64,000 nucleotides of DNA from Microbulbifer sediminum (GCF_021729035.1 NZ_JAJSAP010000001.1:1-64000), one strand, 5' to 3'. Positions 17,891 through 27,551 are shown, numbered from the stretch's first letter. Translations and numbers: made by a program. The notes: generated by a model from the letters alone, not told the origin.

Positions 17891-20158
17891 TCAGGCGTGC
17901 TCGTCGCGCTTGCGCCGGCCACTGCCAATCACCGACTGCAGCGCGCGTTCAAACAGCATGCCGTCATCCATCGGGATCAGCTGGCTGCGGCGCAAGGCGT
18001 ATGCCAGCTCCAGACGTGTGAACTGCGCAATCTTGGCACCGTTGCGATTGACGAAAATAAACTGCTCAATATCCCGGATAACCGCCGCCAGCCGGCACCG
18101 TAACTGCTCCTCCTCGCTTCGGTGCAGCTCAAACCAGCTGCCCTGGGAGAGGCGAAACGTTTGCATCCAGTGAGGGTCGTCCTCCGGCAGGGCCGGCATC
18201 TCGTCGTCGCATATCCTTGCCTCTACCGGGTCGGCTGCTGCCGCTACTTGCTCCAGTTCCTCCACCTGGGGAAGGTTATCGCGCCCTTCAGTCCCGGCCG
18301 GTGCTTCGGTGGGATTGTCACCGGCATTACCCGTGTCGCTTCCCTGTAGCGGTTCAGGCCCAGGCGGATGCTCCCGGCGCTCGATGGCAGCCCGGGCAGT
18401 ATCAACCTTGTAGCGATATATTTCCTTAAGGCCTGCGAACAGTCGCCGCGCCTCAAACGGGTTCAGGGATATGGCCTGTACTCTGTCACGCAGGCGTCCC
18501 TGCAATGAGGGCAGCAGGGCCTGTAGCTGACGGGCATAGTCGGGCATCGGTACCTGCACACTCCACACCAGGTCGCGGACGGTCCGCACCTCGTTGCTCC
18601 AGGCCTCGCTGTCGGGCCCCAGGTTGACACAGGTAAGAAACAGTGTGCGCCGCCATACCTTTTCCAGCCAGTCACTCACTACCGGCGGCAGGTCTCGGCC
18701 ATCGGTCAGAGCCTCCATCACGGCCTCGACCCTCGCCCGGGCGGCCTCTGCCCTGGCCCGGCCATCTGCCTCGTCGACTATTCGCTGTTCCAGTACCTGT
18801 GCACGCCTGCGCTGATTGCGCACGAAACTGCGGAACTGATCCAATAAGGCTTCAAACAGGCCAACGTCCTCGTCGAACTCGGCTGTCACCCGCTCGACGA
18901 CCGCGCGCATTTCCCGATACAGGGGGTCGTCCTCGACATCGGAGGAAGGATGCCAGCCAGTGGCTGCATCAGCCATTTCATTGAGCAGTTTACGTGCCGG
19001 GTGTCCCGCCTTGCTGAAAAAGGTCCGGTCGGCGATAGCGACCTTCAAAAGCGGCAACTGCAGGCGACTGAGCAGGGACTTTACCGGTGCCGCCAGGTTA
19101 CGGTCCTCAACAATGAACGAGAACAGCATCTCCATCAGCTTGATGACATCCTTGTCCGCCTTGGCCAGTGAAGCAGCCTGGTCGGCGTCCTGCAGCCTTT
19201 GCTGCAATAAGGCTGCCACGTCCAGGGGCTTGAGCTCCGCATTCTCCTGGCCCGGCACCAGTTCCTGCAGGACGCCCAGGTGAGCCAGCAGGTCCGGCAC
19301 CGGCATCGGTGCGAGACCGCTGCCGGCCGGAACCAGTCCTGGCCGCAGTCCCGGGGCGGTCGCGGACCCCAAAGTTGCTGTGCCCACCTGGGAGCTACCA
19401 GTCTCCGTGGACTGCCGCTCCCTGGGGGAGTCGGGCACTGCCCCCTGCTCTTTCTTCACCTGGCGGCGCTGTTGAAGATCCGGCAGCACCCCGCGCTCCA
19501 CCAACAGGCGATTGCAATTCTCATATAGCGGCCCCAGTTGCTGCATGACTTCGAGCTCAAATTTCTTGAGCAGCGTCAGGCGGGCGCGAATATGGATATC
19601 CAGCGGCCAGATTGCAGCGACAAAGGCATCGCAGAGGGCTAAAGGCCCGATGGGGAGGTTCTTCTCGTAAACCTTGCTCTTGTAAAGCGTGTCAAAACGC
19701 AGGCAAAGCTCGGAAATGATGGGGGAGAACTCGCGACTGGCGTTGTTGACCATGGTATCCACGGCCACCAGCTGTTCGAGTTCGTCATTGTGCACCAGCG
19801 ACAGCCCGCTGCGAGAGTCGGCTTCACGCTCGGGGGGGCCAATATCCTTGAGGCTGAATGTGTCGCTGAGATTTTCGTCGAAACGCCGGGTGATATTACG
19901 CCTTTCCACCCGCAACAATCGCAGGGCCTGGAACAGGCCATCCTGCTCGGCCTGCCCGTGCGCCCGTTCGGCCATCGCAAACAGGGAGTCATCAACACGC
20001 CCGAACAGCCGCTTCAGTTGCCCTAGCAGCAACTCCCGCGCGCGCTCGGTCAACGCATCGAGGATCGCCCCCGACGGGTTGATTTTCGAGACAGTCTCTC
20101 CCGACTCTACGCGGCTCCTCGCATTGTCGAGAGACAGCACCTTGTCCGGCTTTTCCAT
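17891..20158 (-). CDS. DUF1631 protein, copy B (nadC side)
   Basis: A 755-residue paralogue of copy A with the same architecture: N-terminal helical region, central SRLQLPLLKVAIADRTFFSKAGHPARKLLNEMADAA block, and a C-terminal domain starting GSWFELHRSEEEQLRCRLA. Compared with copy A it has a short charged linker rather than a Gly-rich one, and divergence is large outside the core blocks, so the duplication is old. The start at 20158 (MEKPDKVLSL) is chosen by homology to ordinary N-termini; a GGAG lies rather far upstream, so starts up to 24 codons earlier are possible. Function is unknown. Confidence 0.88.
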   Translation of the reverse strand: MEKPDKVLSLDNARSRVESGETVSKINPSGAILDALTERARELLLGQLKRLFGRVDDSLFAMAERAHGQAEQDGLFQALRLLRVERRNITRRFDENLSDTFSLKDIGPPEREADSRSGLSLVHNDELEQLVAVDTMVNNASREFSPIISELCLRFDTLYKSKVYEKNLPIGPLALCDAFVAAIWPLDIHIRARLTLLKKFELEVMQQLGPLYENCNRLLVERGVLPDLQQRRQVKKEQGAVPDSPRERQSTETGSSQVGTATLGSATAPGLRPGLVPAGSGLAPMPVPDLLAHLGVLQELVPGQENAELKPLDVAALLQQRLQDADQAASLAKADKDVIKLMEMLFSFIVEDRNLAAPVKSLLSRLQLPLLKVAIADRTFFSKAGHPARKLLNEMADAATGWHPSSDVEDDPLYREMRAVVERVTAEFDEDVGLFEALLDQFRSFVRNQRRRAQVLEQRIVDEADGRARAEAARARVEAVMEALTDGRDLPPVVSDWLEKVWRRTLFLTCVNLGPDSEAWSNEVRTVRDLVWSVQVPMPDYARQLQALLPSLQGRLRDRVQAISLNPFEARRLFAGLKEIYRYKVDTARAAIERREHPPGPEPLQGSDTGNAGDNPTEAPAGTEGRDNLPQVEELEQVAAAADPVEARICDDEMPALPEDDPHWMQTFRLSQGSWFELHRSEEEQLRCRLAAVIRDIEQFIFVNRNGAKIAQFTRLELAYALRRSQLIPMDDGMLFERALQSVIGSGRRKRDEHA

Positions 20159-20469
20159 TGGCACGTCGCTTACCACTCCTTGCACCCTCGCGGTCTCACG
20201 CCGGGGCGCGCAGACCGGGGACCTGGCCAATCCTCTGTTATCGGATCCCGGGTTGTGATTCGCACGGTGGAAGCTGCGTCCGTTGCCCCGCGCGATGAAT
20301 TCATGGCCATTCTAGCGCGCGGGCATGGGAATAAAATGACTGTTTACCTGCATTTGCGACCCCAGTCACAGTTGTGCCTCAATAGCACTCGCAGCCCCGG
20401 ATTCGCCTCAACGGGCCCCGACGCCCGCTATTTTGTTAAACTTGCGCCGTCACGATTGAGGTCCCGTCT
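20159..20469. other. Divergent intergenic region between DUF1631 copy B and nadC
   Basis: About 310 bp that must hold promoters for both directions. No frame here is convincing. I find no clear -35/-10 pair, riboswitch fold or known operator by eye. No NadR/NrtR-type dyad was recognised ahead of nadC. Confidence 0.5.
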
Positions 20470-21327
20470 ATGCACCCGAGAGATACCACCATCCCCAACC
20501 TATTGGAGGATTTACAGCAACTGGTCACCCTTGCCTTGCGCGAGGATGTGGGCGATGGGGATATTACGGCCCAACTGATCCCCGCTGACCGGGAGGCCCG
20601 CGCCCGGGTGATCACCCGGGAGGATTGCACCCTGGCCGGCCGCCCCTGGGTTGAGGAGGTGTTCCGCCAGCTCGATGCGTCGCTACAGCTGCACTGGTAT
20701 TTCCAGGACGGCGATCAGGTTCCGGCAGACGCGGTGATTTTCGAGCTGCAGGGTAACGCGCGCAGCATCCTGACTGGTGAGCGCGCCGCACTCAATTTTC
20801 TCCAGACCCTCTCCGGCACCGCCACCACGGCATCGGCGTACGCCAGCCTGGCGGGGGACTCCGGCATCAAGATACTCGACACCCGCAAAACCATACCCGG
20901 CCTGCGCAGTGCACAGAAGTACGCGGTGCTGTGTGGCGGTTGCCACAACCATCGCATTGGCCTGTACGACGCTTTCCTGATCAAGGAAAACCACATCGCT
21001 GCCGCCGGGGGTATTGACCAGGCCGTGGCCCAGGCACGGGTGATCAAGCCGGGCGCGCTGGTGGAAGTCGAGGTGGAGAACCTGGACGAGCTGCGCCAGG
21101 CGCTGGATAGTGGTGCGGATGTCATCATGCTGGACGAATTTTCCGATACGGACACTCGCACTGCCATCGAGCTGGCCAGGGGGCGGGCAAAGATTGAAAT
21201 ATCCGGCAGCGTCGACAACACACGGCTGGAGAAGCTCGCCGGGCTCGATGTCGATTACATCTCTTCCGGGAGCCTCACCAAGCACCTACGCGCTGTGGAC
21301 CTGTCCCTGCGAATCGAAATGGAGTGA
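20470..21327 (+). CDS. nadC: Nicotinate-nucleotide pyrophosphorylase (quinolinate phosphoribosyltransferase)
   Basis: A 285-residue enzyme of de novo NAD synthesis converts quinolinate and PRPP to nicotinate mononucleotide, CO2 and PPi. Visible family motifs are [14 protein letters not shown] near the N-terminus, [16 protein letters not shown] (about 103-118), [31 protein letters not shown] and the phosphate-binding ISSGSLTKH at the end. Length is standard. It lies beside the DUF1631 genes and ampD as in Pseudomonas. A CCCCGG/CCGGGG hairpin just after the stop may aid termination. Confidence 0.97.
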   Translation: MHPRDTTIPNLLEDLQQLVTLALREDVGDGDITAQLIPADREARARVITREDCTLAGRPWVEEVFRQLDASLQLHWYFQDGDQVPADAVIFELQGNARSILTGERAALNFLQTLSGTATTASAYASLAGDSGIKILDTRKTIPGLRSAQKYAVLCGGCHNHRIGLYDAFLIKENHIAAAGGIDQAVAQARVIKPGALVEVEVENLDELRQALDSGADVIMLDEFSDTDTRTAIELARGRAKIEISGSVDNTRLEKLAGLDVDYISSGSLTKHLRAVDLSLRIEME

Positions 21328-21361
21328 AGACCGGCCCCCGGAGCCATCCCGGGGCAGATGG

Positions 21362-21658
21362 CTATTTCATCCGATCCCGGGCATGGTCGACGGACCTTTT
21401 GAGCTCGTCCCACGCCCGCTCCACGCCGCCTTTCACCTCGTCCCAGGCGGCGCCGCTCTTGCTCTTCATATCATCCAGCTTGTGGCGCAGGTCGTCGCGT
21501 TTCTTGCGCACATCATCCAGCTGCTCGCGGTACTTGATCCTGGCATCCGCCTCAGCCTTATCTGCCCTGGCCTCCAGTTCGTCAATTTTTGCGTTCCATT
21601 CCTTCAACTGCGCCGCGACTTTGTCCTCGTATGCGCTTTTCTCGTCACCCTTGCTCAT
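21362..21658 (-). CDS. Small coiled-coil protein, sll1863-like stress protein family
   Basis: A 98-residue, highly charged, almost entirely helical protein with heptad-like spacing from about residue 12 to 95 (QLKEWNAKIDELEARADKAE and onward) and no signal peptide or cysteine. Such sequences are found in the sll1863 family, tentatively linked to stress, with no known mechanism. The start at 21658 is chosen because GAGGGA precedes it; the longer open frame is rejected. It converges on nadC. Confidence 0.75.
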   Translation of the reverse strand: MSKGDEKSAYEDKVAAQLKEWNAKIDELEARADKAEADARIKYREQLDDVRKKRDDLRHKLDDMKSKSGAAWDEVKGGVERAWDELKRSVDHARDRMK

Positions 21659-21862
21659 GGCAAATCCCTCGACTTGTTTATGGCCTCGTAGAGTGTAAAC
21701 CGAAGTGCGGGCGAACGAGGGGGCTCCCCGGGGGAAGCCCGGTCGTAAATTGGCGCTGCTGCCCCTCCAATTGAGACCCGGGCCAGGGTATTCCACCTAC
21801 CCTTGACTAACAGCCACGCCCAGCCGGGCCCCAACGAGGTATGACTTCAGGAGGATGACAGC

Positions 21863-22096
21863 GTGAACCAGTGTGAAACCTGCGGCAATGAATACGACAA
21901 GACCATGAAGATCACCATCGGCGACGAGGACCACACATTCGACAGTTTCGAGTGCGCGATCCAGGCCCTCGCCCCCCGGTGCGCCCAGTGCAACTGCCGC
22001 ATACTCGGGCACGGCATGGAAGCCGGCGGCGACTTTTTCTGCTGTGCCCACTGCGCCACACGAGCCGGGCACAACGAGATTGTCGACCGGGCCTAG
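21863..22096 (+). CDS. Cys-rich metallothionein-like protein with N-terminal zinc ribbon
   Basis: A 77-residue protein with nine cysteines in two blocks. The N-terminal block CETCGNEYDKT plus FECA (Cys4, Cys7, Cys31) looks like half a zinc ribbon. The C-terminal block CAQCNC (Cys40, 43, 45) and FFCCAHCA (Cys60, 61, 64) closely follows the SmtA/BmtA/PmtA metallothionein pattern C-x2-C-x-C ... G-x2-[FY]CC-x2-CA. Likely a cytoplasmic Zn/Cu-binding protein. The start is GTG at 21863 with AGGAGG eight bases upstream. It stands alone near the copper-handling cbb3 assembly genes, which may or may not matter. Confidence 0.7.
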   Translation: MNQCETCGNEYDKTMKITIGDEDHTFDSFECAIQALAPRCAQCNCRILGHGMEAGGDFFCCAHCATRAGHNEIVDRA

Positions 22097-22137
22097 CCCG
22101 AGCCTATAGGCGGGTAACCGCGGAGTCCCGGAAGAAG

Positions 22138-22872
22138 TCAGTCATGGTGGTGGTGGCCGCCAGCGCCCTGCACAGGGGATTCCTGTGATGACATGGCAGC
22201 GTGACCGGCATGGCTTCCGTGGGGCAGGCCGCCCCAGATGGTCCAGATACCAAACAGCAGGATCAGCCCCGCGAACACCAGGCGCACCGATGGTCGCTGC
22301 ACCAGGCCGCGGACCCGCGCCGCCGCCGCGCCGCTGGCGACAACCGCCGGCACCGTGCCCAGCCCGAAGGCGAACATGGCCAGGGCCGCACGCGGGGCAC
22401 TCCCCTGCGCCAGCGCAAAAGTCAGCGCGCTGTACACCAGCCCGCATGGCAACCAGCCCCACAGGGAACCCAGGGCCACCGCCTGGGGCGTGGAGCGCAC
22501 CGGCAGCAAACGTGCCGACAAAGGCTGCACATGGCGCCAGAGCCGTGCCCCACCCTTTTCCAGCCACACCAGGCCACGCCACCAGCCGGCCACGTAGAGC
22601 GCCATGGCGATCAGCATCGCCCCGGCAAATATTCGCATCGGCCCCAGCGCCGGCAGGGCTACGGCCCCCAGCGCCCCGGCCACGGCTCCCATCAATGAGT
22701 AACTGGCGAGGCGGCCGGCCGAATAACCCAGTAGCCGGCTCCACGCCGGCTGGCCACCGGGCACTGCCATGCCCAGCGCGCCGGAGATTCCCCCACACAT
22801 ACCGATACAGTGGCTGCTGCCGAGGAAGCCGATCGCCAGTGCCGCCGCCAGGAATCCCCACTCCCCGTTCAC
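22138..22872 (-). CDS. TauE/SafE-like membrane protein at the end of the ccoGHIS operon
   Basis: A 244-residue membrane protein with about six segments. The first holds SSHCIGMCGG, a His/Cys motif typical of the 'sulfite exporter TauE/SafE' proteins that follow ccoS in many Gammaproteobacteria. The C-terminus is His-rich (HGSHAGHAAM ... GGHHHHD), suggesting metal binding. A role in copper supply or cbb3 maturation is inferred from context only. It starts with GTG overlapping the ccoS stop by four bases, so it is translationally coupled to the assembly operon. Confidence 0.82.
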   Translation of the reverse strand: MNGEWGFLAAALAIGFLGSSHCIGMCGGISGALGMAVPGGQPAWSRLLGYSAGRLASYSLMGAVAGALGAVALPALGPMRIFAGAMLIAMALYVAGWWRGLVWLEKGGARLWRHVQPLSARLLPVRSTPQAVALGSLWGWLPCGLVYSALTFALAQGSAPRAALAMFAFGLGTVPAVVASGAAAARVRGLVQRPSVRLVFAGLILLFGIWTIWGGLPHGSHAGHAAMSSQESPVQGAGGHHHHD

Positions 22873-23087
22873 CGCTCTGCCTCCTCGCGGGAATCCGGCT
22901 GGGCGCTGGATGCCCCGGGGGGCGTGGCCCGCGTCGGGTCGAGCGGATCGTCGTCATCAAACAGGATGCGCCGCCCCTCGGTTTCCAGGTCGTCGTACTG
23001 GCCGTTATTCACAGCCCAGAAATATAGCTTGACCGCGGCCGCCACGAACAGGATCGCAATGGGAATCAGGAAATACAGGCTTTCCAT
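22869..23087 (-). CDS. ccoS: CcoS, cbb3 oxidase maturation protein
   Basis: A 72-residue protein has one N-terminal membrane helix (MESLYFLIPIAILFVAAAVK), the family motif FWAVNNGQYDDLETEGRRIL, and a short acidic/Pro tail. CcoS is needed for cofactor insertion in the cbb3 catalytic subunit. The start at 23087 follows GGGAGG; the frame extends 11 codons further but that part is not homologous. It lies four bases after ccoI and overlaps the next gene. Confidence 0.94.
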   Translation of the reverse strand: MESLYFLIPIAILFVAAAVKLYFWAVNNGQYDDLETEGRRILFDDDDPLDPTRATPPGASSAQPDSREEAER

Positions 23088-23091
23088 CGTT

Positions 23092-25539
23092 TTACCTCCC
23101 GCTGTCCAGCACAGCTTCAACTTCCGCCCCGACCCGGGTCGCCACCGCCCGCGGCTGCCAGCGCGAAAGGCGCAGGGCGTTGAGGACTACAACCAGGGAG
23201 CTGGCCGACATACCCAGCGCCGCCATCCAGGGCGGCACCAGGCCGCACACGGCCAGCGGTAACGCCAGCGCATTGTAACCCAGCGCCCATCCCAGGTTCT
23301 GGCGCACCACCCGGCGACACCGCAGGGCCAGCGCCAGGGCCTGCGGCAGCACCTGCAGGTCGCCCCGCAGAAGGATGGCATCGGCGCGGGAATGCGCCAG
23401 GTCCGCGGCGGACATCAGCGCCACCGACGCATCGGCACCGGAGAGTACCGGTACGTCATTGAGCCCGTCACCCACCATCAGCACCCGCTCGCCGCTGCGT
23501 TGCAGTTCATGTACCCGCGCCAGCTTGTCCTCCGGCGCCGCACCGGCACGGTATTCGTCAATGCCGGCAGCCTGTGCCATACGCGCCACTTCGGCCGACT
23601 GGTCGCCGCTCAGCAACTCCACAGCCAGTCCCTGACCTGCCAGGGCCTCAACCGCCGGTACCGCAGACCCGCGCAGCCGGTCGCCAATGGCTATCCATGC
23701 AATGGCGCCGTCATCATCACCGAGCAGGAGCCACTGGCCTTCCTGTGCCGGCAATGGCTCATCCCGCCCGGCAAAATCCGCACGCCCGAGTCGCAGCCGC
23801 CTGCCGCCCACAAATCCCTCCAGCCCGCGCCCGGTATGGACCTGCACGCCAGAGGCCATTGCATTCCCGCGCCACGCGCGGAACGCCCGCGCCAGGGGGT
23901 GGTTGCTGTGGGACTCCAGCGCCGCCGCCACATCCCGCACCTGTCCGGCATCCCAGCCTTCACGCAGGCAGCGGATATCCAGTATGCGGGGCTCTCCACG
24001 GGTCAGTGTGCCCGTTTTGTCAAACACCACGCGGGTAATGCGCGGCAGGGTTTCCAGCAGACTGCCGCCCGCGACCAGCAGGCCCAGCTGCTGCAGGCGC
24101 AACGTTGCCGCCGCCATTGCCGCCGGCGTTGCCAGGGAAAGTGCACAGGGACAGGTGACCACCAGCACCGAAAGGGCGATCCAGAAGGCCCGCGCCGGCT
24201 CCACCAGCCACCAGAAAAGAAAGGCACCGCCTGCAGCCAGCAACACCGCCGCCACAAACCAGCCAGCCACCCGGTCCGCCAGGGCCACCTGGCGGGGCTT
24301 TTCCAGCTGGGCCCGCTCCACCAGCCGCTCAATGGCGGACAGGCGGGTGGATTCTCCGGCCGCGGTGACTCGGACTGTCAGCGAGGAATCACCATTGACG
24401 CTGCCAGCAAAAACGCGGCTGCCAGCCTGCTTCTGCTGCAATGCCGATTCACCGCTAAGCAGTGACTCGTCCACACCACTGCTGCCCTCCAGCACTTCCC
24501 CGTCGGCAGGAATGGTGTCCCCGGGGCGTAACAGGATACGGTCACCCGGCCGCAGCGCGGCAACCGGCACCTGCGCTTCCCCGTCGCCCTCGAGGCGTGC
24601 GGCAGTAATCGGCAACAGCTGGGCCAGCCCGCCACTGGCGAGCCCGGCACGGTGACGTGCGCGCATTTCAATGGTGCGGCCCAGCAAAAGGAAAAAGGTG
24701 AACATTGAGATGGACTCGAAGTACACCTCACCGGTATCGAACACCGTCGCATACACGCTGGAGACATAAGCGAGGCCTATCGCCAGCGACACCGGCACCT
24801 CCATGCTCAGGTGGCGGTTACGCAGGCTTCGCCAGGCGCCGCGGAAGAATGGCTGTGCGGCGAAGAAGACCACCGGGGTCGCCACCAGCAGGGAGACCCA
24901 GCGAAAATAACGCTCTAGCTCCGCCTCTATCCCGGAACTCTCGCCAAAGTAGAGTGCGATGGCGAACATCATCACCTGCATGGTGCCCAGGCCGGCCACG
25001 CCCAAACGGCGCAGTGCGGTGCGCCGCTCCCGCAGCAGCAACTGCTCACTTCCGGTTGCAGTGGCCGGTGCCGGCCGGTAACCGATATCCGCCAACGCCG
25101 TGAACAATGTAGCGGGAGTCACCTCCCCGGGATTGAAAACCACCCGCGCGCGGTGGGTACTGGCATTCACCGAGACCTTCTCCACCCCGGGAATCTTGCC
25201 CAGGTGCTGCTCGATAAGCCAGACACAGGCAGCACAGGTGATCCCGCCCACCAGCAGGCTTGCCACACGCAGGTCACCCTCCCAGTCCCGCACAAAGTCA
25301 GCCTGCACCTCGGGCAGGTCGTAGGCGGCCCAGCGCTCCGTCGGCGGCACAACATCGGGTCGCTCGCTGGTCGCATCGCGGTACCGGTAGAAGTTATCCA
25401 GCCCCCCGGCCGCAATAGCACCGGCCACGGCCTCGCATCCGGGACAGCACATAGGCTGCTCGGTCCCATTGATCAGTACCGAGTGGCGGCTGCCCGCCGG
25501 AACCGGCAAGCCACAGTGGAAGCAGGATCGATCGGCCAT
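23092..25539 (-). CDS. ccoI: CcoI/FixI copper-transporting P-type ATPase
   Basis: An 815-residue P1B-ATPase. The N-terminal Cys-rich region (Cys6xxCys9, Cys32xxCys35) is typical of FixI, followed by a heavy-metal domain with GGITCAAC (Cys102, Cys105). The transmembrane metal site is CPC in VTCPCALSLATPA, phosphorylation is at DKTGTLTRGE, and the hinge is GDGLNDVPVLSGADASVALM. It exports Cu for assembly of the CuB centre of cbb3 oxidase. It overlaps ccoH by one base (TAATG) and is followed at once by ccoS. Confidence 0.96.
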   Translation of the reverse strand: MADRSCFHCGLPVPAGSRHSVLINGTEQPMCCPGCEAVAGAIAAGGLDNFYRYRDATSERPDVVPPTERWAAYDLPEVQADFVRDWEGDLRVASLLVGGITCAACVWLIEQHLGKIPGVEKVSVNASTHRARVVFNPGEVTPATLFTALADIGYRPAPATATGSEQLLLRERRTALRRLGVAGLGTMQVMMFAIALYFGESSGIEAELERYFRWVSLLVATPVVFFAAQPFFRGAWRSLRNRHLSMEVPVSLAIGLAYVSSVYATVFDTGEVYFESISMFTFFLLLGRTIEMRARHRAGLASGGLAQLLPITAARLEGDGEAQVPVAALRPGDRILLRPGDTIPADGEVLEGSSGVDESLLSGESALQQKQAGSRVFAGSVNGDSSLTVRVTAAGESTRLSAIERLVERAQLEKPRQVALADRVAGWFVAAVLLAAGGAFLFWWLVEPARAFWIALSVLVVTCPCALSLATPAAMAAATLRLQQLGLLVAGGSLLETLPRITRVVFDKTGTLTRGEPRILDIRCLREGWDAGQVRDVAAALESHSNHPLARAFRAWRGNAMASGVQVHTGRGLEGFVGGRRLRLGRADFAGRDEPLPAQEGQWLLLGDDDGAIAWIAIGDRLRGSAVPAVEALAGQGLAVELLSGDQSAEVARMAQAAGIDEYRAGAAPEDKLARVHELQRSGERVLMVGDGLNDVPVLSGADASVALMSAADLAHSRADAILLRGDLQVLPQALALALRCRRVVRQNLGWALGYNALALPLAVCGLVPPWMAALGMSASSLVVVLNALRLSRWQPRAVATRVGAEVEAVLDSGR

Positions 25540-26084
25540 TAGCGGGCCGGATTGAGGGGGGCGGCGTCCCCCAGGTCAAAATTGATTTCGCCCTTCAGGC
25601 GCCACTCGGCTTCGAAGTGCCGGCCGGGGTCGGTCTCGGGCATCAGGCGCAGGTACCAGCGGTGCTTGAGCGCTTTCGGCAGGCTGGCCCGATAGCGCCC
25701 GGGCCCGGTCGCCTCGAGCAGGATGTGCCGGTCCATATCGGCTTCCACCGGGTGGCTCAGGGTAAGCAGCAGCTGTTGCGGGTACTCCAGGTCGCCGTTC
25801 AGCTCCAGGGTCACTAACTTGTCGCCGCTGGCAAATTTCACCAGCCCGGCCAGGCCCAGCTCTTCCGCGCGGCGATCCTGCTCCTCACTGAAGTGGTACA
25901 TGCGGCTGTCTTTGTAATAGGTATCACTGACCGTATCGTCCGCAAAGCGCACGGCAATCGATACAAAGACGGTAGAGGCAATCACTACCAGGATCAGCGG
26001 TGCCAGCACCATCCATGCCCAGGGCTCGCGATACCATGGCCTTGGGCTGGATTTAGGGGAGTGTTCAGTCACATTTACGCTCAT
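25539..26084 (-). CDS. ccoH: CcoH/FixH cbb3 assembly protein
   Basis: A 181-residue protein has one membrane helix (about residues 23-46) and a periplasmic domain; WYREPWAWMVLAPLILVV and YYKDSRMYH are typical of FixH. CcoH interacts with the oxidase during assembly and stability. It sits between ccoG (48-bp gap) and ccoI (1-base overlap), the standard order ccoGHIS. Confidence 0.92.
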   Translation of the reverse strand: MSVNVTEHSPKSSPRPWYREPWAWMVLAPLILVVIASTVFVSIAVRFADDTVSDTYYKDSRMYHFSEEQDRRAEELGLAGLVKFASGDKLVTLELNGDLEYPQQLLLTLSHPVEADMDRHILLEATGPGRYRASLPKALKHRWYLRLMPETDPGRHFEAEWRLKGEINFDLGDAAPLNPAR

Positions 26085-26132
26085 TTTGAATCAGGAAATA
26101 CTGCCGGTCTTCCCGACCTGGGTACCGGGACC

Positions 26133-27551
26133 CTATTGCTTCGGCCCGATAAAGACCGTGCGATGCCGGTCCATCAGCTCCGGGTTGTCCACCGCCTGCA
26201 CAATAATGGAGATATTGTGCTTGGTGTCCCTCAGCTGCTCCCTCGGGACACTCACGCGAATGGGCACGGAATAGATCTCTCCTTCCTGCAGGTAGATCTC
26301 CCGCGGCATCCGCAGGGAGTAATCGTACCCTTCCTCGCCCTCGACGCGAATGGTGAATTCGTGACCAGCACGGTCCATATTGTTGATCTTGACCGTATAG
26401 ACATTCTGGATGTCACCACGGTACTCGCGGTACATGCGCGCTCCGCGATCCCGCAGGACCTCTGCCTCGACGGGGCTGCGGGTCACCACCTGCTGGGTAA
26501 ACAGGCCAATCATTGCCAGCAGCACGAAGGCATAGCCAAACAATCGGGGGCGGAAATAGTTGGTTTTGCCAGTTTCCAGCTCGTCCTCGGAGGTGAAGCG
26601 GATCAGGCCGCGAGGGTAGCCCATCTTGTCCATCACGCTGTTGCAGGCATCCACGCACAGGCCACAGTTGATGCATTCATATTGCATGCCGTCGCGGATA
26701 TCGATATCCACCGGGCAGACCTGCACACACCAGTAGCAGTCGATACAGTCGCCCATGCCCTCGGCCTTGTAGTCGACGCCCTTCTTGCGCGGGCCACGGA
26801 CTTCGCCGCGGTCGGCATCGTAGTACACCGCCAGGGTGTCCTTGTCGTACATCACCGACTGGAAGCGGGCGTAGGGGCACATGTACTTGCACACCTGCTC
26901 GCGCATAAAACCGGCATTGAAATAGGTGGCCAGGGTAAAGAACGCGGTCCAGAAAGCGCCCTGGGGATGGGCACTGAAGGTTGCCAGGTCCACGACCAGG
27001 TCACGGATACCGTAAAAATACCCAACAAAGGCGAGTGCGGTGGCAAAGGAAATCAACAGCCAGATGGCATGGGTGCCCCCCTTGCGCAGCACTTTCTCCG
27101 CACTCCACGGCGCCGCATCCAGTTTCATGCGCTTGCTGCGGTCGCCCTCGCACACCCGCTCGGCCCACATGAACATCATGGTCCAGACCGTCTGCGGGCA
27201 GGTAAAACCGCACCATACCCGGCCCAGCCAGGTGGTGACCGCAAACAATGCAAAGGCGGCAATAATCAGCAACCAGGCCAGCAGGAAGCCATCCTGGGGA
27301 CCGAAAGTGGTCCAGAGAATGTGGAACTTGCGCTCGGGCAGGTCAAAATGGACCGCCTGGCGTCCCTCAATGGTCAGCCACGGGATAAAAAAGAATGCAG
27401 CCAGCAGCGGCAGGCCGGTGTACTTGCGCACGCGGGTAAAGAAACCGCGAATATGGCGGGTATAAACCTTGTCGTCGGACTCGTAGAGCATGCGGTAGCG
27501 GACTTCGCCATCGCCTTCCTGCTCTTCCCTGGTCGGTATCAGATCGCTCAC
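26133..27551 (-). CDS. ccoG: CcoG/FixG membrane iron-sulfur cupric reductase for cbb3 assembly
   Basis: A 472-residue protein has about five membrane helices, two 4Fe-4S motifs (CIDCYWCVQVCPVD and CINCGLCVDACNSV, near residues 250-295), an upstream CGFTCPQTVW site, and a C-terminal Ig-like domain (from about residue 380). CcoG-type proteins reduce Cu(II) to Cu(I) for oxidase maturation. It starts the assembly part of the locus, separated from ccoP by about 140 bp with a hairpin. Confidence 0.96.
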   Translation of the reverse strand: MSDLIPTREEQEGDGEVRYRMLYESDDKVYTRHIRGFFTRVRKYTGLPLLAAFFFIPWLTIEGRQAVHFDLPERKFHILWTTFGPQDGFLLAWLLIIAAFALFAVTTWLGRVWCGFTCPQTVWTMMFMWAERVCEGDRSKRMKLDAAPWSAEKVLRKGGTHAIWLLISFATALAFVGYFYGIRDLVVDLATFSAHPQGAFWTAFFTLATYFNAGFMREQVCKYMCPYARFQSVMYDKDTLAVYYDADRGEVRGPRKKGVDYKAEGMGDCIDCYWCVQVCPVDIDIRDGMQYECINCGLCVDACNSVMDKMGYPRGLIRFTSEDELETGKTNYFRPRLFGYAFVLLAMIGLFTQQVVTRSPVEAEVLRDRGARMYREYRGDIQNVYTVKINNMDRAGHEFTIRVEGEEGYDYSLRMPREIYLQEGEIYSVPIRVSVPREQLRDTKHNISIIVQAVDNPELMDRHRTVFIGPKQ

